Assembly (NCBI RefSeq): GCF_039602135.1
Contig: NZ_CP125942.1
Span: 1,922,001-1,986,000 of the forward strand
DNA length: 64,000 nt
DNA from: Glutamicibacter sp. B1
GTDB lineage: Bacteria; Actinomycetota; Actinomycetes; Actinomycetales; Micrococcaceae
Direction of reading: 5' to 3'
The notes beneath the pieces are model-generated. The model made no database searches and was not told where the DNA came from. It was given only the letters and a program-made list of their open reading frames with translations. The position numbers and the translations under genes are program-made. Positions 36,783-45,087 of this stretch are shown here, piece by piece (within the stretch, counting starts at the first letter, position 1; the number at the start of each line of letters is the position of its first letter).

Positions 36783-37497
36783 GTTTCCTTTGCTCCTTTC
36801 TGAGGATAGTAGTCAGTTCATCCCCCAAGGCTGCTGCTTGGGTCGGGTTATTGCGTAGGTCATCGGTGATGCGACGCGTTTCGAGAATGCGCCCTGGATG
36901 TGAAGACAGGACCAGGATTCGCCCCGAGAGTCGGATTGCTTCGCGCACGTTGTGAGTGACAAAAATGATGGTCTTGCCGGTTTGGCCCCACAGAGAGCGC
37001 AATTGCTCATGAAGCATGTCGCGCGTGATCGCGTCCAGTGCGGCAAATGGCTCATCCATCAACAGCACCTGCCGGTCCTGCGCCAAAGCTCTTGCCAAGG
37101 CCACACGTTGTCGCATGCCACCGGAAAGTTCATGGGGCTTCTTGTCGCTGGCATGGCCCAATTGCACGAGGTTCAGTAGTTCCTCAACGCGTTCTTCACG
37201 TTCTTGGACCGGTTTGCCAGCAAGTTTGAGCGCCAAGTCGACGTTTTGGCTGGCGGTGAGCCATGGCAAAAGATTGGCATCTTGAAACATGAAGGCCGCA
37301 CCATCTTTGGGCACTTCAAGCCAACCGGAGCTTGGTGCAAGCAGGCCTGCGATCATGTTCAGCAGGGATGATTTACCGCAACCCGAAGCACCTAAAACTG
37401 CGACAAATTCACCATCGTCAATTTCCGTGCTCAGCCGGTCGATGACCAATCCGGTGCCTGGATAGCTCAGGGAAACTTCATTAAGTAGAACTCCCAT
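36754..37497 (-). CDS. ssuB: Sulfonate/taurine-type ABC transporter ATP-binding protein
   Basis: This 247-residue ATPase has Walker A GASGCGKS (36-43), Q-loop MFQDANLLPWLTA, signature LSGGMRQRVALARAL and Walker B VLLMDEPFAALD. It resembles SsuB/TauB/NrtD. The ATG overlaps the stop of the binding-protein gene by one base (TAATG). It powers import of the substrate chosen by the preceding binding protein. Confidence 0.9.
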   Translation of the reverse strand: MGVLLNEVSLSYPGTGLVIDRLSTEIDDGEFVAVLGASGCGKSSLLNMIAGLLAPSSGWLEVPKDGAAFMFQDANLLPWLTASQNVDLALKLAGKPVQEREERVEELLNLVQLGHASDKKPHELSGGMRQRVALARALAQDRQVLLMDEPFAALDAITRDMLHEQLRSLWGQTGKTIIFVTHNVREAIRLSGRILVLSSHPGRILETRRITDDLRNNPTQAAALGDELTTILRKEQRKHELTDRITH

Positions 37498-38594
37498 TAC
37501 TGCTCCTGCTGTTCAAGAAATCGTGAATCTACAAGTCCATCGGCATTTCCGCCGGCGCCAACCTCCACGGCCAACGCATGATCTACTAGAGTCTGGTAGG
37601 TCTCAGGTAATGGATCCTGGCTGAAGTGCACTTCCTTGAGCGCCTGGGCGATCACAGATTCGTCAAATGAGCTTCCGTTGGCCTTGATCAGTGCCTTCTG
37701 TACCGCCGATAGCTTCTGCTTTTCATCAGCGTTATTAAGCCATTCAATGGCCTCAGTGTTGGCATCAACCAATTTCTGCACGGTATCCGGATGGGAAGCC
37801 ATGAAGTCCTTTGAGACCACGAGAACGGTGGTCGGGAATTTACCTTCGGGCCACAGCTGCGCTTCGTTGACCAGTCGATGTGCGTCGTTCTTCTCGATGA
37901 GCAATGAAGCATAAGGCTCTGGAAGCCACGCACCATCAATTTCTCCACGGCCAAAAAGCTGTGCCACGGTGCCGTTGGAGCTCGGAGTGACCGTTGCGTC
38001 TTGCTTCAAGTCCAGCTCCTTCAGGTAATTGCGCAAGGCAACATCCTGAGTTCCACCAAACTGTGGGCTAGCCAAGTTGCTACCAGCTAGCTGTTCTGGC
38101 TTCGTGATGTCCTTGTTCACGACCAAACTCGCACCACCATAGGCCACACCGGAAACGATATTCAGTGACTCTCCATGGCTGGAGAGGTAACTGTTTAATG
38201 CCGGATTAGGCCCCAGGTATGCTGCGTCGATGGCCCCAGAATTTAGTGCCTCTACGGCCGCCGGCCCAGCATTGAAGATCTGGCTCTGAAATGTCGTGCC
38301 GTCTTCATCAAGATGCTTCTGAAGAATGCCTTCGGACTCTGAAATCAAGGCTGGTGCATGGGTGAGATTGGCGAAGTAACCGATCTTCAGCTCCGCAGCC
38401 GGACCACGATCTGCTGCCTGCGCAGGCACTTCGTTAGGACCAGGCAAGAAGGAAGTCACCACGGCAGCAGCGGTCAGCGCGCCCACTGCGACTAGTCCCA
38501 GAATTCGGCCACGAAAGCCGGTCTTTTGCCCATGTGATGTCAGACGGATTCGGTCGCTATTAATGCTGGATTCAACAGCATCAGGCTGCTTCAT
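37497..38594 (-). CDS. ssuA: Sulfonate-type ABC transporter substrate-binding protein
   Basis: This 365-residue SsuA/TauA-like protein has an N-terminal hydrophobic segment (~31-50: LGLVAVGALTAAAVVTSFL), then KIGYFANLTHAPALISESEGIL, FNAGPAAVEALNSGAIDAAYLGPNPA and GRGEIDGAWLPEPYA. No lipobox cysteine follows the hydrophobic segment, so it may be secreted or anchored by the uncleaved helix, unlike most Gram-positive binding proteins. GAGG precedes the ATG, and the gene overlaps cysN by 14 bases. An organosulfonate is the likely ligand by context. Confidence 0.85.
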   Translation of the reverse strand: MKQPDAVESSINSDRIRLTSHGQKTGFRGRILGLVAVGALTAAAVVTSFLPGPNEVPAQAADRGPAAELKIGYFANLTHAPALISESEGILQKHLDEDGTTFQSQIFNAGPAAVEALNSGAIDAAYLGPNPALNSYLSSHGESLNIVSGVAYGGASLVVNKDITKPEQLAGSNLASPQFGGTQDVALRNYLKELDLKQDATVTPSSNGTVAQLFGRGEIDGAWLPEPYASLLIEKNDAHRLVNEAQLWPEGKFPTTVLVVSKDFMASHPDTVQKLVDANTEAIEWLNNADEKQKLSAVQKALIKANGSSFDESVIAQALKEVHFSQDPLPETYQTLVDHALAVEVGAGGNADGLVDSRFLEQQEQ

Positions 38595-39876
38595 GTTTTT
38601 CCTCGATGATCCCCGCGGCGAGAGTACGCCCGGTGGTTGGATCGATCAGCAAGAAGCTACCGCCGGTACGAGAAGAGGCATACTCCTCGATAGCCAGGCC
38701 CGCCTGACTACGCAGCGTAATCCGGCCAAGATCGTTCAGTTCCAGGCTGTCTGCCGGTTGCTGCGAGTAATCGGCCACATTGATCACGTGTTCAATGGTT
38801 GACAACTTAGCCGCCGAAACCTTGGTGCCGTGCTTGATCAACAGTCGTTGGCCGTTGGTCAGCTTGACCGGATCCAGAACGCAAATGTTGGCTTGGAATT
38901 CGCGCTGGGCGGTAGGTAGTTCACCAGCGACAATGGTGTCACCGCGAGCAATGTCCAAGTCGGTTTCGAGCTCTAGGACGATCGCTTCCCCGGCCTGTGC
39001 ACTCTGTGCGGAACCAGCAGGTGTGCTGATGGCTTTGACACGGCTAGCTACCGGTTGCCCGTTGGAGAGCACCTGTACGCGATCCCCCACATTCAGCGTT
39101 CCATCAACTAGGGTTCCGGCGTAGCCTCGGTAGTCACGGTAAACTTCCGGGTCAAGGCCCGGAGCCAGTGCACCCTGAGGGCGAATCACGTATTGGACGT
39201 CCAACCGTGCGGTGCCACCGCCGAGCTTGGGCTCTAGTTCTTCAAGCAATCCCAGCAGGGTTGGGCCGGTGTACCAGGTCGCCGACAACGATGGCTCAAC
39301 TACGTTATCTCCCTGCAAAGCAGAGACGGGGATGACAGTGGTGGCTTGAATTCCCAATTCGGTAGCCAAGGAGATCACTTCGGTCTCGATGGCAGCAAAT
39401 GCTTGTTCGTCCCAGTTGATCAGGTCCATCTTGTTCACTGCGACCACCAACCGGGGCACGCGCAACAGGGCGAGCACGCCTAAGTGACGGCGAGTCTGTT
39501 CTAGAACCCCGTTCCTGGCGTCCACCAGCACAATGGCAGCATCCGCGGTTGACGCACCGGTGACGGTATTGCGGGTGTACTGAACGTGTCCTGGGCAGTC
39601 GGCAAGAATAAAGGAACGCTTGTCGGTAGAGAAGTAACGGTAGGCCACGTCGATGGTGATGCCCTGCTCGCGTTCGGCGCGCAGACCATCGGTCACTAGG
39701 GCAAGGTCAAGAGTACCGTCGGCACCGCCGAAGCCTCGCTCAGCGCTGGTACGGGCAATGTCGTCCAGTGAGTCGGCAAGGATCGCTTTGGCATCGTGCA
39801 GGAGTCGGCCAACCAGGGTGGACTTGCCGTCGTCGACCGAACCGGCGGTAGCAATGCGCAAAAGTGTGGTGGTCAT
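38581..39876 (-). CDS. cysN: Sulfate adenylyltransferase subunit 1 (GTPase)
   Basis: CysN is the GTPase subunit that drives CysD to make adenosine 5'-phosphosulfate from sulfate and ATP. The 431 residues include the G1 motif GSVDDGKSTLVGRLL (11-25), DCPGH, NKMD and EF-Tu-like barrels. No APS kinase (CysC) domain is fused and no cysC occurs in the window. This fits direct APS reduction by the four-cysteine CysH. It follows cysD by 2 bases. Confidence 0.95.
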   Translation of the reverse strand: MTTTLLRIATAGSVDDGKSTLVGRLLHDAKAILADSLDDIARTSAERGFGGADGTLDLALVTDGLRAEREQGITIDVAYRYFSTDKRSFILADCPGHVQYTRNTVTGASTADAAIVLVDARNGVLEQTRRHLGVLALLRVPRLVVAVNKMDLINWDEQAFAAIETEVISLATELGIQATTVIPVSALQGDNVVEPSLSATWYTGPTLLGLLEELEPKLGGGTARLDVQYVIRPQGALAPGLDPEVYRDYRGYAGTLVDGTLNVGDRVQVLSNGQPVASRVKAISTPAGSAQSAQAGEAIVLELETDLDIARGDTIVAGELPTAQREFQANICVLDPVKLTNGQRLLIKHGTKVSAAKLSTIEHVINVADYSQQPADSLELNDLGRITLRSQAGLAIEEYASSRTGGSFLLIDPTTGRTLAAGIIEEKHEAA

Positions 39877-39878
39877 TT

Positions 39879-40802
39879 CTAGAAGTATCCTTCGGTCTTG
39901 CGGTCTTCCATTCCCGCGGCGGAAATGCGGTCATCGGCGCGGGTGGCTCCACGTTCGGTGACGGTGGCGATAGCTAATTCGTCGAGCACCTTGGCGACGG
40001 TGTCGGCTTCTGAGAGCACTGCGCCGGTGCAGCTGGCATCGCCCACGGTGCGGTAACGAACCTGCTTGATGACTACTGGCTCGTCTTCATTGGGCTGGCT
40101 GACCGGGGTGAGAGCCCGCCACATGCCATCGCGTTCGAAGACCTGGCGACAATGCGCAAAGTAGATCGAAGGAAGCTCAATGTTTTCGCGTTGGATATAT
40201 GCCCAGATATCGCGTTCGGTCCAGTTGGAAATGGGGAAAGCGCGTACGTGCCAGTCCGGCTCATGACGGCCGTTGTACAGGCTCCAAATTTCAGGGCGCT
40301 GATTGCGTGGATCCCAAACACCGAACTCGTCACGCAAAGATAGGATGCGCTCCTTGGCGCGGGCCTTGTCCTCGTCACGGCGAGCCCCACCAAAGACAAC
40401 ATCAAATCCGTTGTTTTCAATGGTGTCCAACAGGACGCGGGTCTGCAGTCGGTTACGGGTTCCATCGGGCAATTCGGTCAATTCACCGCGGTCGATGTAT
40501 TCCTGTACCGAACCGACCACGAGGTTCAGACCGTACTTCTGTACGACCGAATCACGGAAATTGAGTACTTCCGCGAAGTTGTGGCCGGTGTCGATGTGCA
40601 CCACAGGGATGGGAACGCGCAGGGGTGCCACGGCCTTGGCCAGTAAGTGCAGAACCACAACGGAGTCTTTACCGCCGGAGAAGAGCAGACCTGGCTTCTC
40701 AAATTCGGCGAGTACTTCGCGGATGATGTGAATGGATTCGGCTTCCAGAGCGTCCAAGACGCTGCGCTGGGTGCCGGTGGGGGCGTTAGCGGTAATAGTC
40801 AT
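39879..40802 (-). CDS. cysD: Sulfate adenylyltransferase subunit 2
   Basis: CysD forms APS from sulfate and ATP together with CysN. The 307 residues show the PP-loop SGGKDS (42-47), HIDTGHNF, GGARRDEDKARAKER and the C-terminal YRTVGDASCTGAV typical of the family. It sits between cysH and cysN, with short gaps on both sides. Confidence 0.95.
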   Translation of the reverse strand: MTITANAPTGTQRSVLDALEAESIHIIREVLAEFEKPGLLFSGGKDSVVVLHLLAKAVAPLRVPIPVVHIDTGHNFAEVLNFRDSVVQKYGLNLVVGSVQEYIDRGELTELPDGTRNRLQTRVLLDTIENNGFDVVFGGARRDEDKARAKERILSLRDEFGVWDPRNQRPEIWSLYNGRHEPDWHVRAFPISNWTERDIWAYIQRENIELPSIYFAHCRQVFERDGMWRALTPVSQPNEDEPVVIKQVRYRTVGDASCTGAVLSEADTVAKVLDELAIATVTERGATRADDRISAAGMEDRKTEGYF

Positions 40803-40812
40803 GGTGTGCTCC

Positions 40813-41535
40813 TTAGATGTGAAGGCCGCATTCGGTCTTGTTCAGTCCAGCCCAACGGCCAGCACGAGGGTCCTCACCCTCGGCCACCGGGCGGGTGCAT
40901 GGTTCGCAACCAATGGATGGGTAACCGTTGGAGAGCAGTAGGTTTACTGGGACCTGTTTGTCAGTGGCATAGTCGATCAGCTCATCAAAGCTCCACGGTG
41001 CCAAGGGGTTGAACTTGATCAGCCCGTTCTTCTCGTCGAAGGTCACTAGTGGAGTATTGGTGCGTGTCGGTGCTTCATCCCGGCGAACCCCGGTGAACCA
41101 GGCGCTGTATCCTTTCAGGGACTTAGCTAGCGGATCGACCTTGCGCATCTGGCAGCACTGGGTCGGGTTACTCGCGAAGAGGTCTTTGCCGTACTTAGCG
41201 TCTTGTTCAGCCACGGTCAGTTCTGGCAGCACGTCAACGACATTGACGTCCAAGACGCGGGCGACTTCATCACGGGTGCCATGTGTTTCCACAAAGTGGT
41301 AGCCAGTGTCGAGGAAGAGTACATCGACCTTGGGTAGCTGTTCGGAAACTACGTGTGGCAATACCGCGTCAGCCATGGAGCAGGCCACGGCGACTTCAGT
41401 GGGGTCCAAATGCTTGGCGGCGAAGGCGACGACCTCGGCAGCAGAGGCGTCCCAGGCAAGTTCTTCGGCGCCTAGCCGCGCGATTTCACGCAGTTCAGCT
41501 TCGCTCCGGGTGCGGTTTGGGGTCTGTTGGCTCAT
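40813..41535 (-). CDS. cysH: Phosphoadenylyl/adenylyl-sulfate reductase
   Basis: CysH reduces activated sulfate to sulfite. In 240 residues it carries the [4Fe-4S] cysteines Cys127-Cys128 and Cys210/Cys213 plus catalytic Cys236 in ECGLHI. The cluster-binding pairs mark APS-type reductases, not the PAPS enzyme of enterobacteria. The ATG overlaps the sulfite reductase stop in ATGA. Confidence 0.94.
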   Translation of the reverse strand: MSQQTPNRTRSEAELREIARLGAEELAWDASAAEVVAFAAKHLDPTEVAVACSMADAVLPHVVSEQLPKVDVLFLDTGYHFVETHGTRDEVARVLDVNVVDVLPELTVAEQDAKYGKDLFASNPTQCCQMRKVDPLAKSLKGYSAWFTGVRRDEAPTRTNTPLVTFDEKNGLIKFNPLAPWSFDELIDYATDKQVPVNLLLSNGYPSIGCEPCTRPVAEGEDPRAGRWAGLNKTECGLHI

Positions 41536-43232
41536 TTCAGTTCATCCTCTTCGGCACGGTGGGCCCAGGCGGCGAAGGATTCGCCTTCTGCGGCCGAAGC
41601 CGAGTAGTTTTTGACAACACGTTCTACGTATTCGGGGAGTTCGTCGGCGGCGACCTTGAGGCCACGGACCGTGCGGCCCAGGGTGGCTTCACCGTTTTCA
41701 AATCCGGCCAAGGCGCCACCGAGGTGTACCTGGAAACCGGAGACCTGTTCACCTTGCTCATTGGTGATCAGTTGGCCCTTGAAGCCCACGTCTGCGGTCT
41801 GGACTCGGGCGCAAGAGTTCGGGCACCCGTTGACATGCAGGGACAGCTGGCGAGGTAGCTTGCCCTCATGGTCAGCCAAGCGTTCCTCAATTTTGGCGAC
41901 TGCATCAATCATGGTGTCTTTGGTGTCCACGATGGCCAGCTTGCAAAATTCAATGCCGGTGCATGCGATAGCAGAGCGCTTAAATAGGCTCGGGTAAGCC
42001 TCCAAGCCCAAAGTACGAGCCGTGCCAACAAAGTCTTTAACCTGATCTTCGGCGATATCCAACGCGATGATCTTCTGGTGCGGGGTGGTACGCAGTCGCG
42101 TTGAACCATGCGCCTCAGCCAAATCAGCAAGCGCCGTCAGCGTCGTTCCCGAGACACGGCCTGCCGGTGCGGTCAGTCCGATGTAGAAGTTACCGTCCTT
42201 CTGCTCGTGAACACCGCTGTGATCCCCAGCTTCAGTGGGCTGATCCGGCAGCGGGCCATCAGGTAGTTCATAGCCCAAGTATTCGTCTTGCAGCACCTGG
42301 CGCATCTTTTCGGTGCCCCAGTCGGCCAGCAGGAATTTCAGGCGGGCCCGGTTACGCAGACGGCGGTAACCGTAATCACGGAAGATGGAGACGATACCTT
42401 CCCAGACATCGGGGGCTTGTTCTTCGGTGACAAAGGCGCCGAGTCGTTCGCCCAGACGCGGGTTGGCGGACAGTCCACCGCCCACCCACAGGTCGTAGCC
42501 GGCACCCAGTTCGGGGTGCACGGTACCGATCAATGCGATGTCGTTGATTTCGTGCACCACGTCTTGGCTGGGGTGGCCGGTGACTGCGGTCTTGAATTTG
42601 CGTGGCAGATTCGCAAATTCTGGTTTGCCGATGTAGCGGCGGGAGATTTCAGCAATGACCGGACTTGGATCAATGATCTCGTCCTTGCTAATACCGGCAA
42701 CTGGTGATCCTAGGATCACGCGGGGCACGTCGCCGCAGGCCTCGGTAGTGTGTAGCCCGACGGCTTCTAGTCGCTGCCAAATCTCTGGGACGTCAACCAC
42801 GTCAATCCAATGCAGCTGTACGTTCTGGCGGTCCGTCAAATCTGCGGTGTCGCGTGCGAATTCTGTGGAGATTTCTCCGATGACGCGCAGTTGCTGCGTG
42901 CTCAGCGCGCCACCGTCGATGCGAACGCGAAGCATGAAGTAGCGGTCTTCGAGTTCTTCAGGGCTCAGCGTCGCGGTCTTGCCGCCGGGGATGCCCTGGG
43001 CACGTTGGGTGTAAAGGCCCCACCAACGGAAGCGACCGTGCAGATCCTCTGGATCAATGGAATCGAAGCCCTGCTTCGAGTAGATTTCCTCGATGCGTTG
43101 GCGCACGTTCAGGCCGTTGTCGGCGGCCTTCATCTCTTCGTTGGTGTTCAACGGTGCGGGACCGTCGATCTTCCATTGACCGTTGGGCTTTGCCGCCCTT
43201 TTAGGACGAGCGGGTGTGGTTGTCTGCGTCAT
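41532..43232 (-). CDS. sir: Ferredoxin-type assimilatory sulfite reductase (nitrite/sulfite reductase family)
   Basis: This 566-residue enzyme reduces sulfite to sulfide with siroheme and a [4Fe-4S] cluster. The ligands are CTGIEFC (~424-430) and NGCPNSC (~468-472). Two ferrodoxin-like half-domains are visible (for example LRVRIDGGALSTQQLRVIGEI and PAGRVSGTTLTALADLAE). Sulfite rather than nitrite is inferred from the cys genes that follow. It lies 67 bases after the chelatase gene, in a gap rich in palindromes. Confidence 0.93.
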   Translation of the reverse strand: MTQTTTPARPKRAAKPNGQWKIDGPAPLNTNEEMKAADNGLNVRQRIEEIYSKQGFDSIDPEDLHGRFRWWGLYTQRAQGIPGGKTATLSPEELEDRYFMLRVRIDGGALSTQQLRVIGEISTEFARDTADLTDRQNVQLHWIDVVDVPEIWQRLEAVGLHTTEACGDVPRVILGSPVAGISKDEIIDPSPVIAEISRRYIGKPEFANLPRKFKTAVTGHPSQDVVHEINDIALIGTVHPELGAGYDLWVGGGLSANPRLGERLGAFVTEEQAPDVWEGIVSIFRDYGYRRLRNRARLKFLLADWGTEKMRQVLQDEYLGYELPDGPLPDQPTEAGDHSGVHEQKDGNFYIGLTAPAGRVSGTTLTALADLAEAHGSTRLRTTPHQKIIALDIAEDQVKDFVGTARTLGLEAYPSLFKRSAIACTGIEFCKLAIVDTKDTMIDAVAKIEERLADHEGKLPRQLSLHVNGCPNSCARVQTADVGFKGQLITNEQGEQVSGFQVHLGGALAGFENGEATLGRTVRGLKVAADELPEYVERVVKNYSASAAEGESFAAWAHRAEEDELK

Positions 43233-43276
43233 GCCATCCAGCGTAAGAACTCACCCCAGGGGGTCAGCAACCACGA

Positions 43277-43303
43277 GTAGTCACATGACTGTTGGTTGAC
43301 TAC
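43277..43303. promoter_or_regulatory. Candidate operator between the chelatase and sulfite reductase genes
   Basis: GTAGTCA (43277-43283) and TGACTAC (43297-43303) are perfect inverted arms with 13 bases between. Within the interval, AGTCA-CA-TGACT (43279-43290) is itself a perfect interrupted palindrome. The left arm of the larger repeat overlaps the smaller one. It lies about 45-70 bases before the sir ATG on the minus strand, a natural operator position. No known regulator is assigned. Confidence 0.5.
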
Positions 43304-44040
43304 AGACTTAGAACTTCGTCATCTGGCGACATAAAACCCGCCGTTTTAAGCGTCTCTTTAAGTCGTACAAGGAAACATTGCGCAATAGTTACGTCAGGCA
43401 GAAGTGGCTTTGTCACCACTTCGGCTCCCGTGCTAATCAGCTTGTTTTGGAAGTATCCGTCAGCCAACAAGGAACTCAGAACGACAACCGGGCGTTTGCT
43501 TGCGTTCTGAACCACCTCAGAAATACGAGGATTCGCCCCAGCACAGTAGCCAACAGTCACTTCACGATCTAGGATGCGCGAAATCTGTGCCGCCAGATCC
43601 TGGATCTGCTGTTGTCCGATCTCCAGTCGAGTCCCGGCACCAGCCAGAGCAAGCACGGGATCACCCTCTAGGTACTCTTGCGCCCGGTCCGCGAGTACCT
43701 GAGCCAATTGTGGCGTTGGACCTAACGGACCGGCCGCCACAGTATTGGCTTTCGAAGCCACTGCCCGTGCGATGTCTGAGGTCGTGTGCACCCCATCGGA
43801 AACTAACAGTGGAAGAACGACTGCCGGTTCCTGCTTTGGCAAGGAAGCGACAACGTCATCCAATGACGGCTGTTGCACATCTACATAGGCTTCATGCCAT
43901 ATCAAGGATGCTGCAATTTGGTCCTTAGAAAGCTCTTCTAACTGGGCCCGCAATTCATGGATCAGTTGTTGACCATGCTCATTGTCGGTACCGTGCGAGG
44001 TAGCAACTACGTGAATAACGCGCTGATCTGTTTGGCTCAT
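43300..44040 (-). CDS. Sirohydrochlorin chelatase (CbiX/SirB-like) family protein
   Basis: This 246-residue protein has VVATSHGTDNEHGQQLIHEL at the N-terminus and DREVTVGYCAGANPRISEVV with VVLSSLLADGYFQ in the second half, like two-lobed CbiX/SirB chelatases. These insert Fe or Co into sirohydrochlorin; iron for siroheme is likely here, upstream of sulfite reductase. The frame extends to 44067, but GAGG about 8 bases before the ATG at 44040 favours MSQTDQRV. Confidence 0.87.
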   Translation of the reverse strand: MSQTDQRVIHVVATSHGTDNEHGQQLIHELRAQLEELSKDQIAASLIWHEAYVDVQQPSLDDVVASLPKQEPAVVLPLLVSDGVHTTSDIARAVASKANTVAAGPLGPTPQLAQVLADRAQEYLEGDPVLALAGAGTRLEIGQQQIQDLAAQISRILDREVTVGYCAGANPRISEVVQNASKRPVVVLSSLLADGYFQNKLISTGAEVVTKPLLPDVTIAQCFLVRLKETLKTAGFMSPDDEVLSL

Positions 44041-44082
44041 GGGTAAATCCTCACCATCGGAGTACACACTGGTTATTACTGG

Positions 44083-44847
44083 TTATTTCGCGTTGCGAAT
44101 CAGCTTGTGGTTCGCGGCCTGCGCCTGTGGTCGAATGACGATTTCGTCGAGGTTGACGTGGGCCGGCGCGCTGACGGCGTAGCGGATGACTTCAGCAACA
44201 TCTTCAGCCGTCAAAGGATTCTCCACCCCTGCGTAAACACTGTCTGCGGCACTTCGGCTACCGAGACGTCGCAGCGAGAATTCTTCCGTTTGCACCAGTC
44301 CTGGCAGGATCTCGATGACGCGCAAGCCGTTTTCTACCTCTTCCAAACGCAAGGCTTGGGTCATGGCACGCTCTGCGGCCTTTGCTGCGTTGTATCCGCT
44401 ACCACCTTCATAGCTGGCCAGCGCTGCAGTTGACGTGACGTTCAGTACCGTTCCTCGTGTCTGGCGCAACTGTGGCAGCAAGGCTCGAGTCAGGCGCATG
44501 GTTCCCATGACGTTGGCTTGCCACATGAATTCCCAGTTCTCGTCTACCGCGTCTGCCCAATATTCCGTGCCACGTGCGCCACCGGCACAGTTCACCAGCG
44601 TGTCAACGCCGCCGGCAGCTTCAACAGCCTTGGTCAGTTCGTCCACATCATTTTGGACACTGACATCTGCAGGAAGTGCAATGGCACCAGTGAGTTGTGC
44701 GAGCTCCTCCAGGCGGTCAGCGCGGCGTGCGACCGCGAAGACAGTCCATCCTTGATCGCGTAGCGCGCGAACGGTTGCTTGACCAATACCGCTAGAAGCG
44801 CCGGTGACTACTGCAGAACGTGTTGAGCTATTTTCTTTGTTGTTCAT
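44083..44847 (-). CDS. SDR family oxidoreductase
   Basis: This 254-residue classical short-chain dehydrogenase has TGASSGIG (~16-23), NCAGG, catalytic Ser in VTSTAALAS and YNAAK. VARRADR after the second strand suggests NADP preference. Substrate unknown. It ends 42 bases before the chelatase gene on the same strand, so it could share a transcript with the sulfur cluster, but its product is not an obvious part of that pathway. AACCAGT occurs twice in the gap. Confidence 0.9.
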   Translation of the reverse strand: MNNKENSSTRSAVVTGASSGIGQATVRALRDQGWTVFAVARRADRLEELAQLTGAIALPADVSVQNDVDELTKAVEAAGGVDTLVNCAGGARGTEYWADAVDENWEFMWQANVMGTMRLTRALLPQLRQTRGTVLNVTSTAALASYEGGSGYNAAKAAERAMTQALRLEEVENGLRVIEILPGLVQTEEFSLRRLGSRSAADSVYAGVENPLTAEDVAEVIRYAVSAPAHVNLDEIVIRPQAQAANHKLIRNAK

Positions 44848-45087
44848 AGCGACAACTCTATGACTACTTCATTGCCAGTTGGTAAGGCATGAATTTCTCT
44901 TACATTTCAAACCTGCAGAACACTGTGAACTTCGGCATTGCGCTGATGCTTCTGCATTTGACCGGATGAACTTATGGATCCCGGTAATGATGGTTTTCAA
45001 TGGCGTTTTGTCTGCGCTTGACTCTTCGTGGCGCAAGCCATGGGAAACAATGCCTAGGTGGCCCGTAAAACATGAAAGAATAAAGCC
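44848..45087. other. Divergent intergenic region before valS
   Basis: About 240 bases separate the divergent SDR and valS genes. A TTGACT at 45018 is a possible -35 box for valS, but I find no convincing -10. No T-box core or other riboswitch signature is visible, in contrast to ileS. Confidence 0.4.

Noticed and set aside
44848..45087. Possible T-box or other leader for valS
   Set aside because: No GGTGGTACCGCG-type core or specifier stem is visible on the plus strand.
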